Source of the DNA: Nesterenkonia salmonea
GTDB lineage: Bacteria; Actinomycetota; Actinomycetes; Actinomycetales; Micrococcaceae
DNA length: 64,000 bases
Direction of reading: 5' to 3'
NCBI RefSeq assembly: GCF_005771525.1
Contig: NZ_VAVZ01000009.1
Location: 23,724 to 87,723 of the forward strand
Shown: piece by piece, positions 9,693 to 18,905 of the stretch
How the letters are laid out: each line of letters opens with the position of its first letter
How positions within the stretch are numbered: position 1 is the first letter of the stretch
The notes under the pieces: generated by a model
Database searches by the model: none
Seen by the model: the letters and a program-made list of their open reading frames with translations, nothing else
Told to the model about the DNA's origin: nothing
Position numbers and translations under genes: made by a program

Positions 9693-10618
9693 CGGCCCGT
9701 ACCGCATTATCCCCTGAGCCAGTCCACCACACGCTGACCTCCTGGTACCACCGGGCAGCGCGTGATCTTCCTTGGCGCCGAGAGGACTGCTCTGCCTGGG
9801 GCGTGCTGGTTTCCGAAACCATGCTTCAGCAGACTCCGGTGGCCCGGGTGCTGCCGCGTTGGGAAGAGTGGATGCGCCGCTGGCCCGAGCCTGCTGATAC
9901 GGCCCAGGCCCCACTGGCAGAGATTCTCACCGTGTGGGACCGGCTGGGCTACCCGCGGCGAGCGCTGCGCCTTCAGCAGGCCGCTGTGGCGATCGTGGAG
10001 CGCCACGGCGGGCAGGTGCCGCAGGATGTGGATCAGCTGCGCGCTCTGCCTGGTGTGGGCGAGTACACCGCCGCCGCTGTGGCCTGCTTTGCGTTTGACC
10101 AGCCTGAGGTGGTGGTCGACACCAATATTCGACGGGTGCACGCCCGGATCTTTTCCGGACAGGCGCTTCCTGGAAAGACGTTCACCGCCGAGCAGCGCAG
10201 ACTGGCCCGCGACGTGTTCCCTGACCCGCAGGCTGATGGCGGCCAGCTGGCCTGCACCTGGAACATCGCAGCCATGGAGCTCGGAGCGCTGATCTGCACG
10301 GCACGATCCCCCGCATGCTCTGCGTGCCCGGTCGCTAAGCTCTGCGCATGGCGGCTCGCCGGCTCACCTCCGCCCACTGAGGAGCAGAAGACCCGGGGCC
10401 AGAGCTGGGTTGGGACGGACCGTCAGGTGCGCGGTGCCATTATGGCCGCGCTGCGCACCGGTGGGACCACTGCACGTGATGACCTGCTCTACGGTCTACC
10501 CTTGCCGTCCGCGGATCTCGATCAGCGGCAACGCTGCCTGGAATCGCTCCTGGCTGACGGACTCGCAGAACAGCGGGAGGCCCGGATAGCCCTGCCGGGA
10601 GCCCACCCAATGTGTTGA
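9689..10618 (+). CDS. mutY: A/G-specific adenine DNA glycosylase
   Basis: 309-residue HhH-GPD base-excision glycosylase that removes adenine mispaired with 8-oxoguanine. The helix-hairpin-helix and catalytic Asp region reads LPGVGEYTAAAVACFAF...VDTNIRR. The iron-sulfur cluster cysteines follow as C-x6-C-x2-C-x5-C in CTARSPACSACPVAKLC. ETMLQQTPVARVL near the N-terminus is the minor-groove/8-oxoG side motif. The C-terminal NUDIX-like domain is short or absent, as in many actinobacteria. Start ATG at 9689 is inside the PAP2 stop, so the two are coupled. A palindromic repeat follows directly after the stop. Confidence 0.93.
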   Translation: MTARTALSPEPVHHTLTSWYHRAARDLPWRREDCSAWGVLVSETMLQQTPVARVLPRWEEWMRRWPEPADTAQAPLAEILTVWDRLGYPRRALRLQQAAVAIVERHGGQVPQDVDQLRALPGVGEYTAAAVACFAFDQPEVVVDTNIRRVHARIFSGQALPGKTFTAEQRRLARDVFPDPQADGGQLACTWNIAAMELGALICTARSPACSACPVAKLCAWRLAGSPPPTEEQKTRGQSWVGTDRQVRGAIMAALRTGGTTARDDLLYGLPLPSADLDQRQRCLESLLADGLAEQREARIALPGAHPMC

Positions 10619-10679
10619 GTGTCTCAGAATGTGGGGAACGATCCCTCTCAGGCCCGTACTTTCCCCGATTCCGAGACAC
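10619..10679. repeat. Long imperfect palindrome, copy A of a small repeat family
   Basis: The left arm GTGTCTCAGAATGTGGGGAA (10619-10638) pairs with the right arm TTCCCCGATTCCGAGACAC (10661-10679): 19-20 bases with one mismatch and one bulge around a ~22-nt loop. There is no T-run after it, so a simple intrinsic terminator is less likely than an extragenic palindromic repeat, although it may still stop mutY transcription. A related palindrome lies at 25521-25578. Confidence 0.75.
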
Positions 10680-10733
10680 TCTTTGGCTGGGAAGGCGTGC
10701 TCACACGCTGCCCTGGAGTTCTAGACTTCTGGT

Positions 10734-11882
10734 GTGAGGACATTTTTTGAGCACCTGCGGCGTGCGCTGAGGTCCACGCGCCGGGTGGCTGCCAATCGGG
10801 CTCGGGCTGGGGCGGTCCGTTCCAAGCGCTCGGTGCTGCCTGCGTTGCAGATGACAGTCGCCGGTGTGGGCGCCTACGTGATCTCTGAGCAGGTACTGGG
10901 CCATGAAACCCCGCTGTTCGCTGCGGTGGCGGCCCTCATCGCCATGGGGTTCACCAAGGAGCCCCGGCTGCGCAAGGTCCTGGAAGTCGCCATTGGCTGC
11001 ACGTTGGGTGTGCTGCTTGCTGACATGCTGGTTCTCGGCCTGGGAACCGGCATCCTGACCGCAGTTCTGGCGGTGTTCGCAGCAGTCATGCTGGCCCGAT
11101 TCCTCGACTCCGGTTCCGTGTTCGCGATGCAGATGGGCCTGCAGGCGTTGCTTGTGGTCATGGTCCCGGTGCCTGCAGATGCCGCTCTGGGCCCGTTTAC
11201 CCGCTCGGTGGATGCGGTGGTCGGCGGCACCACAGCCTTGCTGGTCACCTTACTGACACCGAAGGATCCGCGGGGCGAACCGGTCCGGGAACTGCGTCGA
11301 GTCGCTGAGGAGTTCACACTTTCGCTGCGGGAGACTGCAGCCGCTCTGCGCTCCTCTGACTCCCGGCAGGCGTGGCATGCGCTGATTCGTGCGCGTGGGT
11401 TGCAGTCTCAGGTGGACGAAACCTCTAAGGCCCTTTCGGCGGCCAAGGAATTGACGCATTACTCCCCCGCCCATCGTCGGCACCGGCACTACGTCCGCCG
11501 CATTGAGCACACGGCGGAGAAGCTGGACCTGGCGGTGCGGAGTCTGCGCCTGATGACCCGCCGCGCTGTGAGCACTATCGATCACGCCAAGCTTTCCGAT
11601 GCAGGCACTCTCGAGCTGGCAGGTGTGATTGAGCAGCTGGCCGATGCTTCGGCTCAATTGGGTCAGGCTGCCAGCGAGACCGGTCCGGGTTTTGACCGGT
11701 GGATGAACACCGCCCGGGACTCACTGGCCGCTGTTGCGACCGGCCTCCACCCGCAACGGCTGGACATTCACGACCTCGAAGGTGAGGCTCTGGTCCTGCT
11801 GGTGCGCACTATGGTGGTGGACCTTCTTGAGGCCTCCGGATATGAGCACGACGACGCCCTCACCTACTTGCCTGACCTGTAA
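10734..11882 (+). CDS. FUSC / aromatic-acid-exporter-like membrane protein
   Basis: 382-residue protein with an N-terminal block of about six hydrophobic helices (residues ~40-165: LPALQMTVAGVGAYVISEQVL, FAAVAALIAMGF, GCTLGVLLADMLVL and so on) and a long helical cytoplasmic C-terminal half rich in Arg/Leu heptads. The conserved TKEPRLRKVLE patch between helices two and three fits the FUSC/ArAE (DUF939-like) pattern. Substrate unknown; members have been linked to efflux of aromatic acids. GTG start at 10734. It ends 16 bp before the convergent arsC. It contains one copy of the 15-mer motif at 11844-11858. Confidence 0.75.
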   Translation: MRTFFEHLRRALRSTRRVAANRARAGAVRSKRSVLPALQMTVAGVGAYVISEQVLGHETPLFAAVAALIAMGFTKEPRLRKVLEVAIGCTLGVLLADMLVLGLGTGILTAVLAVFAAVMLARFLDSGSVFAMQMGLQALLVVMVPVPADAALGPFTRSVDAVVGGTTALLVTLLTPKDPRGEPVRELRRVAEEFTLSLRETAAALRSSDSRQAWHALIRARGLQSQVDETSKALSAAKELTHYSPAHRRHRHYVRRIEHTAEKLDLAVRSLRLMTRRAVSTIDHAKLSDAGTLELAGVIEQLADASAQLGQAASETGPGFDRWMNTARDSLAAVATGLHPQRLDIHDLEGEALVLLVRTMVVDLLEASGYEHDDALTYLPDL

Positions 11883-11898
11883 GAGCAAACTGCGGAGT

Positions 11899-12339
11899 TC
11901 AGCTGGTGAGGGAGGCCAGCAGACCTTCCACACGGGCTTTGATGTCATCCCGGATAGCGCGTACAGCTTCGAGGTCCTTGCCCGCAGGATCCTCCAGCGG
12001 CCAGTCCTCGTAGCGTTTCCCCGGGTAGTAGGGGCAGTCGTCACCGCAACCCATGGTGATGACGGCGTCCGATTCCTGGAGCATGTCAGCAGTGAGTTCA
12101 TTGGTGGACTGCGCCGCTATGTCGATCCCGACCTCTGCCATGGCTTCCACTGCTACCGGGTTGAGCTGATCGGCCGGCTTGGTGCCGCCGGAGTAGACGA
12201 CCAAGCCGCCAGCTGAGAGCTCCCTGAGGAACCCTGCGGCCATCTGGGAACGGCCTGCGTTGTGGACACAGACGAACGTCACAGCAGGCGGGGTGGATTC
12301 GGAGTGCTGATGGTTTTCCACAGTGGAGGGGCTAGACAT
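11899..12339 (-). CDS. arsC: Arsenate reductase, low-molecular-weight phosphatase type (mycothiol-linked)
   Basis: 146-residue cytosolic enzyme reducing arsenate to arsenite. The nucleophile loop is C24-VHNAGRS. The later GCGDDCP has C98 and C102, and the YYPGKRYEDWPLEDPAG stretch matches corynebacterial/actinobacterial arsenate:mycothiol transferases, so mycothiol/mycoredoxin rather than thioredoxin is the probable reductant (inference). The frame is open further upstream into acr3, but I start at the ATG at 12339, preceded by AAAGGTCCCCC and 15 bp after the acr3 stop. Operon: acr3-arsC. Confidence 0.88.
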   Translation of the reverse strand: MSSPSTVENHQHSESTPPAVTFVCVHNAGRSQMAAGFLRELSAGGLVVYSGGTKPADQLNPVAVEAMAEVGIDIAAQSTNELTADMLQESDAVITMGCGDDCPYYPGKRYEDWPLEDPAGKDLEAVRAIRDDIKARVEGLLASLTS

Positions 12340-12353
12340 CGGGGGGACCTTTC

Positions 12354-13475
12354 TTAGCGGGTTGTGGTTGCAGCTGAGGCGCGAGCAGGCGGGGCGCTGA
12401 TGGGCATAGCTCTTCCGCGGAAGAACTTCCGCGCCCACAGGGCCACATAGACCAGACCGACCAGGACGGGGACTTCAATGAGCGGCCCGACGACGCCGGC
12501 GAGAGCTTGACCGCTGGCGGCACCGAATGTCGCGATGGAGACTGCGATTGCCAGCTCGAAGTTGTTCCCTGCAGCGGTGAAACTCAAAGTGGTGGAGCGT
12601 TCGTAGCCCATGCGGAGGATCCACCCGATCACCATGGATGCGGCGAAGGTGACAACAAAGTAGATCAGCAGTGGCACAGCGATCCGGACCACATCCAGCG
12701 GTTGACTGAGGACTTGGTCACCTTGAAGGGCGAAGAGCACCACAATGGTGAACAGCAGCCCGTAGAGCGCCCATGGCCCGATGACGGGCAGTACCTTGTT
12801 TTCATAGGCGGCCCGGCCCATCCGTGCCTCACCGATGGTACGAGTAAGGAATCCGGCCAGCAGCGGGATGCCGAGGAAGACGAGCACTGAGATGGTGATC
12901 GCCCATATGGAGAAGTCTGTGCTGGTGGTTTCCAGCCCCAACCAGCTTGGCAGGAGCTGCAGGTAGAACCATCCGAGGAGCCCGAACATGAACACCTGGA
13001 ACACGGAGTTGATCGCTACCAGGACGGCGGCGGCTTCACGGTCTCCGCAGGCTAAGTCATTCCAGATGAGCACCATGGCGATGCATCGGGCCAGACCCAC
13101 GATGATCAGACCCGTGCGGTACTCAGGAAGATCGGGGAGGAAGATCCAGGCCAGGGCGAACATAAAAGCAGGCGCGAGCAGCCAATTGATCACCAAGGAT
13201 GTGATGATGAGGCGTTTGTCTGAGATCACTCGCCCTGTCTCGTTGTACCGGACCTTGGCGAGCACGGGATACATCATCACCAGCAGGCCTATGGCGATCG
13301 GTACGGAGACGCCAGCGATCTTGACTGACTCCAGGGCCTCACCGAAGACAGGTAGCGCTGCGCCGAGAAGAAGCCCGAAACCCATCGCGCCGAGAATCCA
13401 CAGCGGCAGGAATTTGTCCAACAGGGAAAGCTTTTGAATGACAGCGCCTGTATCTGGAGCCTCAGAAGTCGTCAC
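12354..13475 (-). CDS. acr3: ACR3-family arsenite efflux permease
   Basis: 373-residue inner-membrane exporter of arsenite with about ten hydrophobic segments. Family marks include KLSLLDKFLPLWILGAMGFG at the N-terminus, the ARCIAMVLIWNDLACGD segment with the functionally important Cys, and FTAAGNNFELAIAVSIATFG near the end. GTG start at 13475 with a weak AAGG. It reads divergently from arsR; the 117-bp gap holds two candidate ArsR operators. It works with ArsC: arsenate is reduced, then the arsenite is expelled. Confidence 0.92.
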   Translation of the reverse strand: MTTSEAPDTGAVIQKLSLLDKFLPLWILGAMGFGLLLGAALPVFGEALESVKIAGVSVPIAIGLLVMMYPVLAKVRYNETGRVISDKRLIITSLVINWLLAPAFMFALAWIFLPDLPEYRTGLIIVGLARCIAMVLIWNDLACGDREAAAVLVAINSVFQVFMFGLLGWFYLQLLPSWLGLETTSTDFSIWAITISVLVFLGIPLLAGFLTRTIGEARMGRAAYENKVLPVIGPWALYGLLFTIVVLFALQGDQVLSQPLDVVRIAVPLLIYFVVTFAASMVIGWILRMGYERSTTLSFTAAGNNFELAIAVSIATFGAASGQALAGVVGPLIEVPVLVGLVYVALWARKFFRGRAMPISAPPARASAATTTR

Positions 13476-13507
13476 GAGTGCCTTATCGTTGAGAGTGCAT
13501 GAGCATC

Positions 13508-13523
13508 ATCGACAACTGTCGAT
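13508..13523. promoter_or_regulatory. Candidate ArsR operator 1 (perfect palindrome)
   Basis: ATCGACAACTGTCGAT: two 7-base arms, ATCGACA and TGTCGAT, with a 2-base centre, lying between the divergent acr3 and arsR starts. ArsR-family repressors bind such AT-flanked palindromes. Binding by the adjacent ArsR is inferred. Confidence 0.6.
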
Positions 13524-13544
13524 ATAACGAGTATTCTTCACTAC

Positions 13545-13560
13545 ATCGATACATGTCAAT
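13545..13560. promoter_or_regulatory. Candidate ArsR operator 2 (imperfect palindrome)
   Basis: ATCGATACATGTCAAT has the same 16-base length and the same ATnGA...TCnAT edges as operator 1, 37 bp away centre to centre and closer to arsR. The paired layout would let one repressor control both divergent promoters (inference). Confidence 0.45.
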
Positions 13561-13592
13561 CTAGCAGTTGTGATGCAAGAAAGGGCCGCCTG

Positions 13593-14027
13593 ATGACATT
13601 AACCGCGACGCTCCCGGACTCTTCGGCGACTCCTGCCCCGGTCGCGGAAGAGTGCTGCGCCCCGCCCCCTGGCGCCGCTGAACTTCAGGCCGAAGCTGCG
13701 GCAGACCTTGCGATCAGGTTCAAGGCTCTCGGTGATGCCAACCGCCTGATGCTGCTGGCCACCATCGCTGGCGGAGAGTCTGCCGAGGCGTGCGTCTGCG
13801 ATCTCACCGAGCCGTTGAACCTCGGGCAGCCCACCGTCTCCCACCACCTGAAGATTCTGGTTGATGCTGGGTTCCTCACCAGAGAGAAACGCGGAACGTG
13901 GTCCTACTACTCAGTGGTCCCCGGCGCCCTGGGAGGGCTCTGCGGTGATCTGTGCTCTGAGTCCGCCCTGGGAGGCCTGATGAACCCAGCAGCCTCTGCT
14001 GAGTCTGCTCCTGAGCACAACGCCTGA
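13593..14027 (+). CDS. arsR: ArsR-family arsenic-responsive repressor
   Basis: 144-residue winged-helix repressor. The recognition helix region is QPTVSHHLKILVDAGFLTREKRG (residues ~80-101). Cysteines are clustered at 21-22 (ECCAPP), 67 and 69 (ACVCDL), and 117/121. The N-terminal Cys-Cys pair plus the Cys near residue 67 resembles the As(III) site described in Corynebacterium glutamicum ArsR rather than the E. coli CxC-only site. Divergent from acr3-arsC. Its stop abuts the radA stop, with the two genes convergent and no spacer. Confidence 0.9.
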   Translation: MTLTATLPDSSATPAPVAEECCAPPPGAAELQAEAAADLAIRFKALGDANRLMLLATIAGGESAEACVCDLTEPLNLGQPTVSHHLKILVDAGFLTREKRGTWSYYSVVPGALGGLCGDLCSESALGGLMNPAASAESAPEHNA

Positions 14028-15434
14028 CTATTTCTCTCCCAGTACTAGGCTCAGCGCTTCCGCCAAGGATCCCACCTCACGGACCGTCATACCCTCAGGG
14101 ATATTCTTTTTCTCTGCAGAGCCCTTGCTTTCTGGAGTTCGGGGAACGATGGCGTGCGTGAAGCCGAGCCGCTGAGCCTCCTGCAGGCGCCTACTGAGCC
14201 CCTGCACCGGCCTGACCTCTCCCGCAAGACCGACCTCCCCAAAGGCGAGGAACCTGTTGGGCAGCGGTTTCTCCAGGGTCGCAGAGGCCACCGCTAGGGC
14301 CACTGCCAAATCTGCCGCTGGTTCGGTGATCTTCACCCCGCCCACCGTGGCCACGTAGATTTCGGACTTCATCAATGTGGCGAGCTTGGCCCGCCGCTGC
14401 AGCACGGCCAAGAGCATCGAGACCCGAGGAGAATCCAGCCCTGAGACTGCTCTGCGCGGCTGTGCGGCCTGGGACTCTGCCACCAGAGCCTGCACCTCCG
14501 CAGTAAGCGGCCGGCGGCCTTCCAGCGTAATGGTGATGCAGGTTCCTGGTACCCGTTCGGTCATCGCGGAGACGAAGAGCCCACTGGGGTCTGCCAGAGA
14601 CACCAAACCGTCCTCGGTGAGGTCAAAGCAGCCTACATCGTCAGTCGGTCCGTAGCGGTTCTTCCCAGCTCGAAGCAGGCGAAGCCGCGAGTGCCGCTCC
14701 CCTTCGAACTGGCACACGACATCCACAAGGTGTTCTAACATTCGCGGCCCGGCAATGTTTCCCTCTTTGGTGACGTGGCCGACCAGAATAGTCGTCATAT
14801 TGCGCCGCTTGGCGGACTCGATCATGGCGGCTGTCACTTCACGGATTTGGGTGACCCCACCGGCTGCGCCGTCGACTTCGGCCGACGAGAGCGTCTGGAC
14901 AGAGTCCATGATGGTCAGCTGGGGGCCGCCCTGTTCGGCGCCAGTCTCTTCAATTTGCCCCAACGCTTGACCCAGGTCAGCTTCGGCTGCCAGGTAGAGC
15001 CCGTCCGCCACAGCACCGATCCGCTCTGCGCGCTTCTTCACTTGGGCAGCCGATTCCTCACCTGTGAGATAGAGCACCGGTTGGGAGGTGTGTTTGCGCG
15101 CCACATCCGCGGCTGCTTGCAGCAGAAGCGTGGACTTTCCCACGCCAGGCTCCCCCGCCATCAGAATGACTGCGCCTGGTACCAGCCCTCCGCCCAGCAC
15201 TCGGTCCAATTCCCCGATCCCGGTCGGCCGGAACTCAGCCACGGAGGAGTCCACCTCCGCAATGGTCCTCGCCGGTGCGGTCAGCGAGCGCGAGGGGCCC
15301 GTGCGAGCCTTCGTCTGGCCCTTCTCCACGACGGTTCCCCAGGATTGGCACTCAGCGCACCGCCCGACCCACTTAACGGTCTGCCAGCCGCACTCTGAGC
15401 ACTCGAACCCCGCCGAGGACTTGTTCTTCGCCAT
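14028..15434 (-). CDS. radA: DNA repair protein RadA (Sms)
   Basis: 468-residue RecA-like helicase that drives branch migration in recombination. A C4 zinc finger (C12, C15, C26, C29) opens the protein, then Walker A GEPGVGKST, the RadA-specific KNRYG motif (GKNRYGPTDDVG) and a C-terminal Lon-like domain (AVALAVASATLEKPLP, GEVGLAGEVRPVQG). The frame is open to 15497, but the family start just before the zinc finger and the terminator at 15504-15542 favour the ATG at 15434. Downstream of clpC and separated from it by that terminator. Confidence 0.94.
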   Translation of the reverse strand: MAKNKSSAGFECSECGWQTVKWVGRCAECQSWGTVVEKGQTKARTGPSRSLTAPARTIAEVDSSVAEFRPTGIGELDRVLGGGLVPGAVILMAGEPGVGKSTLLLQAAADVARKHTSQPVLYLTGEESAAQVKKRAERIGAVADGLYLAAEADLGQALGQIEETGAEQGGPQLTIMDSVQTLSSAEVDGAAGGVTQIREVTAAMIESAKRRNMTTILVGHVTKEGNIAGPRMLEHLVDVVCQFEGERHSRLRLLRAGKNRYGPTDDVGCFDLTEDGLVSLADPSGLFVSAMTERVPGTCITITLEGRRPLTAEVQALVAESQAAQPRRAVSGLDSPRVSMLLAVLQRRAKLATLMKSEIYVATVGGVKITEPAADLAVALAVASATLEKPLPNRFLAFGEVGLAGEVRPVQGLSRRLQEAQRLGFTHAIVPRTPESKGSAEKKNIPEGMTVREVGSLAEALSLVLGEK

Positions 15435-15503
15435 GCGCTCCACGTTATCCTTTCCCCCGGACTCCTCAGGCGCCGTGGGCGTAAGAAGTCCGGGCATGAG
15501 AAA

Positions 15504-15542
15504 GGCCGGGCCCGGTCACACTCTGTGTGGCCAGGCCCGGCC
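15504..15542 (-). terminator. Intrinsic terminator of clpC
   Basis: An 18-base stem, GGCCGGGCCCGGTCACAC against GTGTGGCCAGGCCCGGCC (16 of 18 paired, 3-nt loop), lies 18 bp after the clpC stop. On the minus strand it is followed by a T-rich TTTCTC. One of the strongest hairpins I could find in the window. Confidence 0.85.
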
Positions 15543-15560
15543 CGTTCGCTTTGGTGCTGC

Positions 15561-18086
15561 TCAGCTTTCGATAGCTGCCGGTTCTTCGGCTGCCTCCAGC
15601 TGGTGGTCAGTCGGCATACTCCAGTCGAAAGTCAGCTCACGGTCGGGGCCAGTGCCCTTCACCGCAATGCTGATCTCCGAACCGTGCGGTATCTCACCGT
15701 AGAGAATCCGCTCTGAGAGCTGGTCCTCAATCATGGACTGGATCGCCCGGCGCAATGGTCGCGCGCCCATGGCGGGATCGTAGCCGCGGTCGGCCAGGAA
15801 TTCGCGTGCTTCCTGGGTGATTTCCACGGTCATTGCCTGCTCTGCCAACCGCTTGCGCAGCCGGTCCATGAACAGGTCGACAATCTTGACGATCTCCTGC
15901 TGTTCCAGCTGCGGGAAGACGATGGTGTCGTCTACACGGTTGAGGAACTCGGGGCGGAAGTGCTGGCGCAGCTCCTGGCTGACCTTGCCCTTCATCCGCT
16001 CGTAGTTGGTTGCGGTGTCCGAGGTGGACGTGAAGCCTGTTGTCACACCCTTGGAGATCTCACCGGTCCCGAGGTTGGTGGTCATGATGATGACGGTGTT
16101 CTTGAAGTCGACTACCCGACCCTGGGAGTCGGTGAGCCGACCATCTTCAAGGATTTGCAGCAGTGAATTGAACAAATCAGCGTGTGCTTTCTCGACTTCG
16201 TCGAAGAGCACAACCGAGAAAGGACGACGCCGCACCTTCTCCGTCAGCTGACCACCCTCCTCATAGCCCACATACCCTGGGGGCGCACCAAAGAGCCTCG
16301 AGACTGTGTGCTTCTCGCTGAACTCCGACATGTCCAGAGTGATCATGGCCTCTTCATCACCGAACAAGAACTCTGCCAGCGCTTTGGCCAGCTCTGTCTT
16401 GCCGACACCGGTAGGACCGGCGAAGATGAATGAGCCCGAGGGACGGTTGGGGTCCTTCAGACCTGCGCGGGTCCGGCGAATAGCGCGTGAGAGGGACTTC
16501 ACAGCCTCATCCTGGCCGATGACCCGCTTGTGCAGCTCCTCTTCCATGCGCTTGAGCCGGTCGGATTCCGCCTCGGTGAGCTTGAAGACGGGTATACCGG
16601 TCGAGAAGGCGAGGACTTCGGCGATCAAATCACCGTCAACTTCAGCGATCTCATCCATTGACCGAGATTTCCAGGTTTCTTCTTTCTGGGCACGCTCTTC
16701 GACGAGCTTCTGCTCTTTGTCGCGGAACTGGGCAGCACCTTCGAAGTCCTGAGCGTCAATGGCGGCTTCCTTCTCCCGCTTGACCTCTTCGATTTTGCCG
16801 TCGAATTCCTTCAACTCCGGTGGAGGAGTCATTTTCTGAATTCTTAGACGCGCACCGGCCTCATCAATGAGGTCAATTGCTTTGTCCGGAAGGAACCGGT
16901 CATTGATATACCGGTTCGCCAGATTGGCGGCCTGCTCCAGTGCTTCTTCTGTGATGGACACCTTGTGGTGTGCTTCGTAGCGATCACGCAGACCGCGCAG
17001 AATCTGCACTGTGGTTTCCACCGAGGGTTCATCGACTTGGATGGGTTGGAAACGGCGTTCCAGAGCAGCATCCTTCTCGATGTGCTTGCGGTACTCATCC
17101 AGCGTGGTCGCGCCGATGGTCTGCAGTTCTCCACGCGCCAGAAGCGGCTTGAGGATATTGGCAGCGTCAATTGCACCCTCTGCTGCACCGGCACCCACCA
17201 GAGTGTGGATCTCATCGATGAACAGGATGATGTCTCCGCGGGTACGGATCTCTTTGAGGACCTTCTTCAGGCGCTCTTCGAAGTCACCGCGGTAGCGAGA
17301 GCCTGCGACTAATGAACCGAGGTCCAATGTGTAGAGCTGTTTATCGCGCAGCAGTTCGGGGACATCGCCGTTGACTATTGCCTGCGCCAGGCCCTCAACG
17401 ACGGCTGTCTTGCCGACGCCGGGCTCACCAATGAGCACAGGATTGTTCTTGGTCCTGCGGGAAAGGACCTGCATGACCCGTTCGCGTTCGTAGTCGCGGC
17501 CCACCACGGGGTCCAGCTGCGCTTCACGGGCAGCTGCAGTGAGGTTGCGACCGAACTGGTCAAGCACCACAGAGCCTGCAGGGGTTCCCGAAGCGCCGCC
17601 CTGTCCGACTCCAGCACCAGCTTTCTCCTGCTGATCGCCTCCGGAGTAGCCGGAGAGCAGCTGGATGACCTGCTGGCGGACCTTATTGAGGTCAGCGTTC
17701 ATCTCCACCAGCACCTGAGCGGCGACACCCTCACCTTCCCGGATCAATCCGAGAAGAATGTGCTCTGTGCCGATGTAGTTGTGGCCCAGCTGAAGAGCTT
17801 CACGCAGTGAGAGCTCGAGCACTTTTTTGGCGCGCGGAGTGAAGGGAATGTGCCCGGACGGGGCATTCTGGCCCGGTCCGATCTTCTCCTGCACCTTCTC
17901 CCGAACACCCTGAAGGTTGATGTCCAGGGACTCCAGCGCCTTAGCAGCGACGCCTTCACCTTCGTGGATCAACCCAAGCAGAATGTGCTCAGTGCCGATG
18001 TAGTTGTGGTTAAGCATGCGGGCCTCTTCTTGGGCCAGCACGACGACGCGACGTGCGCGGTCAGTAAATCTCTCAAACATAGCCAA
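15561..18086 (-). CDS. clpC: ATP-dependent Clp protease ATPase subunit ClpC
   Basis: 841-residue Hsp100 unfoldase that feeds proteins to ClpP. Two Clp-N repeats lie at residues ~5-75 and ~80-150, each with [14 protein letters not shown]. The first AAA domain has [13 protein letters not shown] and [12 protein letters not shown]. The middle (UVR-like) coiled coil is around 420-460. The second AAA domain has [12 protein letters not shown] and [11 protein letters not shown]. The C-terminal D2-small domain ends in a Glu-rich tail. Length matches actinobacterial ClpC1. Monocistronic by appearance: terminator downstream, 148 bp upstream to lsr2. Confidence 0.97.
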   Translation of the reverse strand: MAMFERFTDRARRVVVLAQEEARMLNHNYIGTEHILLGLIHEGEGVAAKALESLDINLQGVREKVQEKIGPGQNAPSGHIPFTPRAKKVLELSLREALQLGHNYIGTEHILLGLIREGEGVAAQVLVEMNADLNKVRQQVIQLLSGYSGGDQQEKAGAGVGQGGASGTPAGSVVLDQFGRNLTAAAREAQLDPVVGRDYERERVMQVLSRRTKNNPVLIGEPGVGKTAVVEGLAQAIVNGDVPELLRDKQLYTLDLGSLVAGSRYRGDFEERLKKVLKEIRTRGDIILFIDEIHTLVGAGAAEGAIDAANILKPLLARGELQTIGATTLDEYRKHIEKDAALERRFQPIQVDEPSVETTVQILRGLRDRYEAHHKVSITEEALEQAANLANRYINDRFLPDKAIDLIDEAGARLRIQKMTPPPELKEFDGKIEEVKREKEAAIDAQDFEGAAQFRDKEQKLVEERAQKEETWKSRSMDEIAEVDGDLIAEVLAFSTGIPVFKLTEAESDRLKRMEEELHKRVIGQDEAVKSLSRAIRRTRAGLKDPNRPSGSFIFAGPTGVGKTELAKALAEFLFGDEEAMITLDMSEFSEKHTVSRLFGAPPGYVGYEEGGQLTEKVRRRPFSVVLFDEVEKAHADLFNSLLQILEDGRLTDSQGRVVDFKNTVIIMTTNLGTGEISKGVTTGFTSTSDTATNYERMKGKVSQELRQHFRPEFLNRVDDTIVFPQLEQQEIVKIVDLFMDRLRKRLAEQAMTVEITQEAREFLADRGYDPAMGARPLRRAIQSMIEDQLSERILYGEIPHGSEISIAVKGTGPDRELTFDWSMPTDHQLEAAEEPAAIES

Positions 18087-18174
18087 CTGACGCTCCCTAC
18101 AGCATTGTCTTCCGAGAGTCCAAGGCTACGGCCATTTGCCGCCGACTCACCTACCTGTTCGCCACAGGGAAAAG

Positions 18175-18220
18175 ACTGACCCCCGGCGGGAGCTCGTACT
18201 AGCCCGCGCCGGGGGTCAGT
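18175..18220 (-). terminator. Intrinsic terminator of lsr2
   Basis: ACTGACCCCCGGCGGG (18175-18190) pairs with the right arm at 18203-18220, with a 2-nt bulge and a 12-nt loop. Continuing on the minus strand, a TCTTTTCC tail follows. It lies 15 bp after the lsr2 stop and before the clpC promoter region. Confidence 0.85.
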
Positions 18221-18234
18221 CCTACCCGAAAATG

Positions 18235-18537
18235 TCAGCGCTTCTTGGCGTTGCGATACGCCTCGACGATGTCCCGGTGAAGGCGACCCCGTTTAGCGAC
18301 GGTGTATCCATGGGACACCGCCCATTCTCGAATTTTCTTTGCCTCATTCTGAGGTGACGGGGGAGGAACTGCCTCAGCCTTGCGAACGTACTTCTTGAGA
18401 GTGTCGCGGAGCGCTTTGGCGTTCTCTTCCGACAGGTCAATCGAGTAAAACCTGCTGTCAAGACCGAAGTGAACAGTCTCCTTAGCCGGTGATCCATCTA
18501 GATCATCAACGAGGATTTCTTGTACTTTTTTCGCCAT
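18235..18537 (-). CDS. lsr2: Nucleoid-associated protein Lsr2
   Basis: 100-residue H-NS-like xenogeneic silencer that binds AT-rich DNA and bridges chromosome segments. The N-terminal dimerisation part is MAKKVQEILVDDLDGS. The C-terminal DNA-binding part has the AT-hook-like R83-G-R85 in AKRGRLHRDIVEAY. Length and ends match the family. It sits between clpC and lysS, as in mycobacteria. It could silence lower-GC islands in this genome (inference). Confidence 0.96.
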   Translation of the reverse strand: MAKKVQEILVDDLDGSPAKETVHFGLDSRFYSIDLSEENAKALRDTLKKYVRKAEAVPPPSPQNEAKKIREWAVSHGYTVAKRGRLHRDIVEAYRNAKKR

Positions 18538-18722
18538 GAGCGATGCACCTCACTGCAGAGTATCGACAGCCCGCGAAAACTGTGCTTGTTGTCTGCACAC
18601 TGAGGGCTGATAAATAATTATAAGTGGCCAGGGACCAATTCTCTGACGACAGCTCTATTCTCGCAGGGAAAAACAAAGACCGTCAACTCAGTAAGACCCC
18701 ACAAGAATTCATCTTGGTTTGT

Positions 18723-18899
18723 TCACTGATGGGCTTGTGTCTCGCGGCTCGTAGTGTCATTCATCTCCTGCCGCACCGCAGCCTCAGTGGCGCGCTCATT
18801 GCGGTCAGCGCGGAAGATCGCCCGCATCGCCAACCAGAAGACCAGACCCACGCCTATCGATGGCGCAAGCACTTCAAAATACGTCCAGAAATTATCCAT
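18723..18899 (-). CDS. Small single-span membrane protein between lysS and lsr2
   Basis: A 58-residue gene starting MDNFWTYFEVLAPSIGVGLV and ending in an acidic/Gln-rich tail. One transmembrane helix spans residues ~9-27 (VLAPSIGVGLVFWLAMRAI), followed by a charged helical tail rich in Arg/Glu. It starts 7 bp after the lysS stop with a weak GGAAAG, so it is probably translated from the lysS transcript. I recall similar short proteins at this place in other Micrococcaceae; the function is unknown. The codon pattern is normal and the frame is intact. Confidence 0.72.
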   Translation of the reverse strand: MDNFWTYFEVLAPSIGVGLVFWLAMRAIFRADRNERATEAAVRQEMNDTTSRETQAHQ

Positions 18900-18905
18900 A
18901 TTGGC

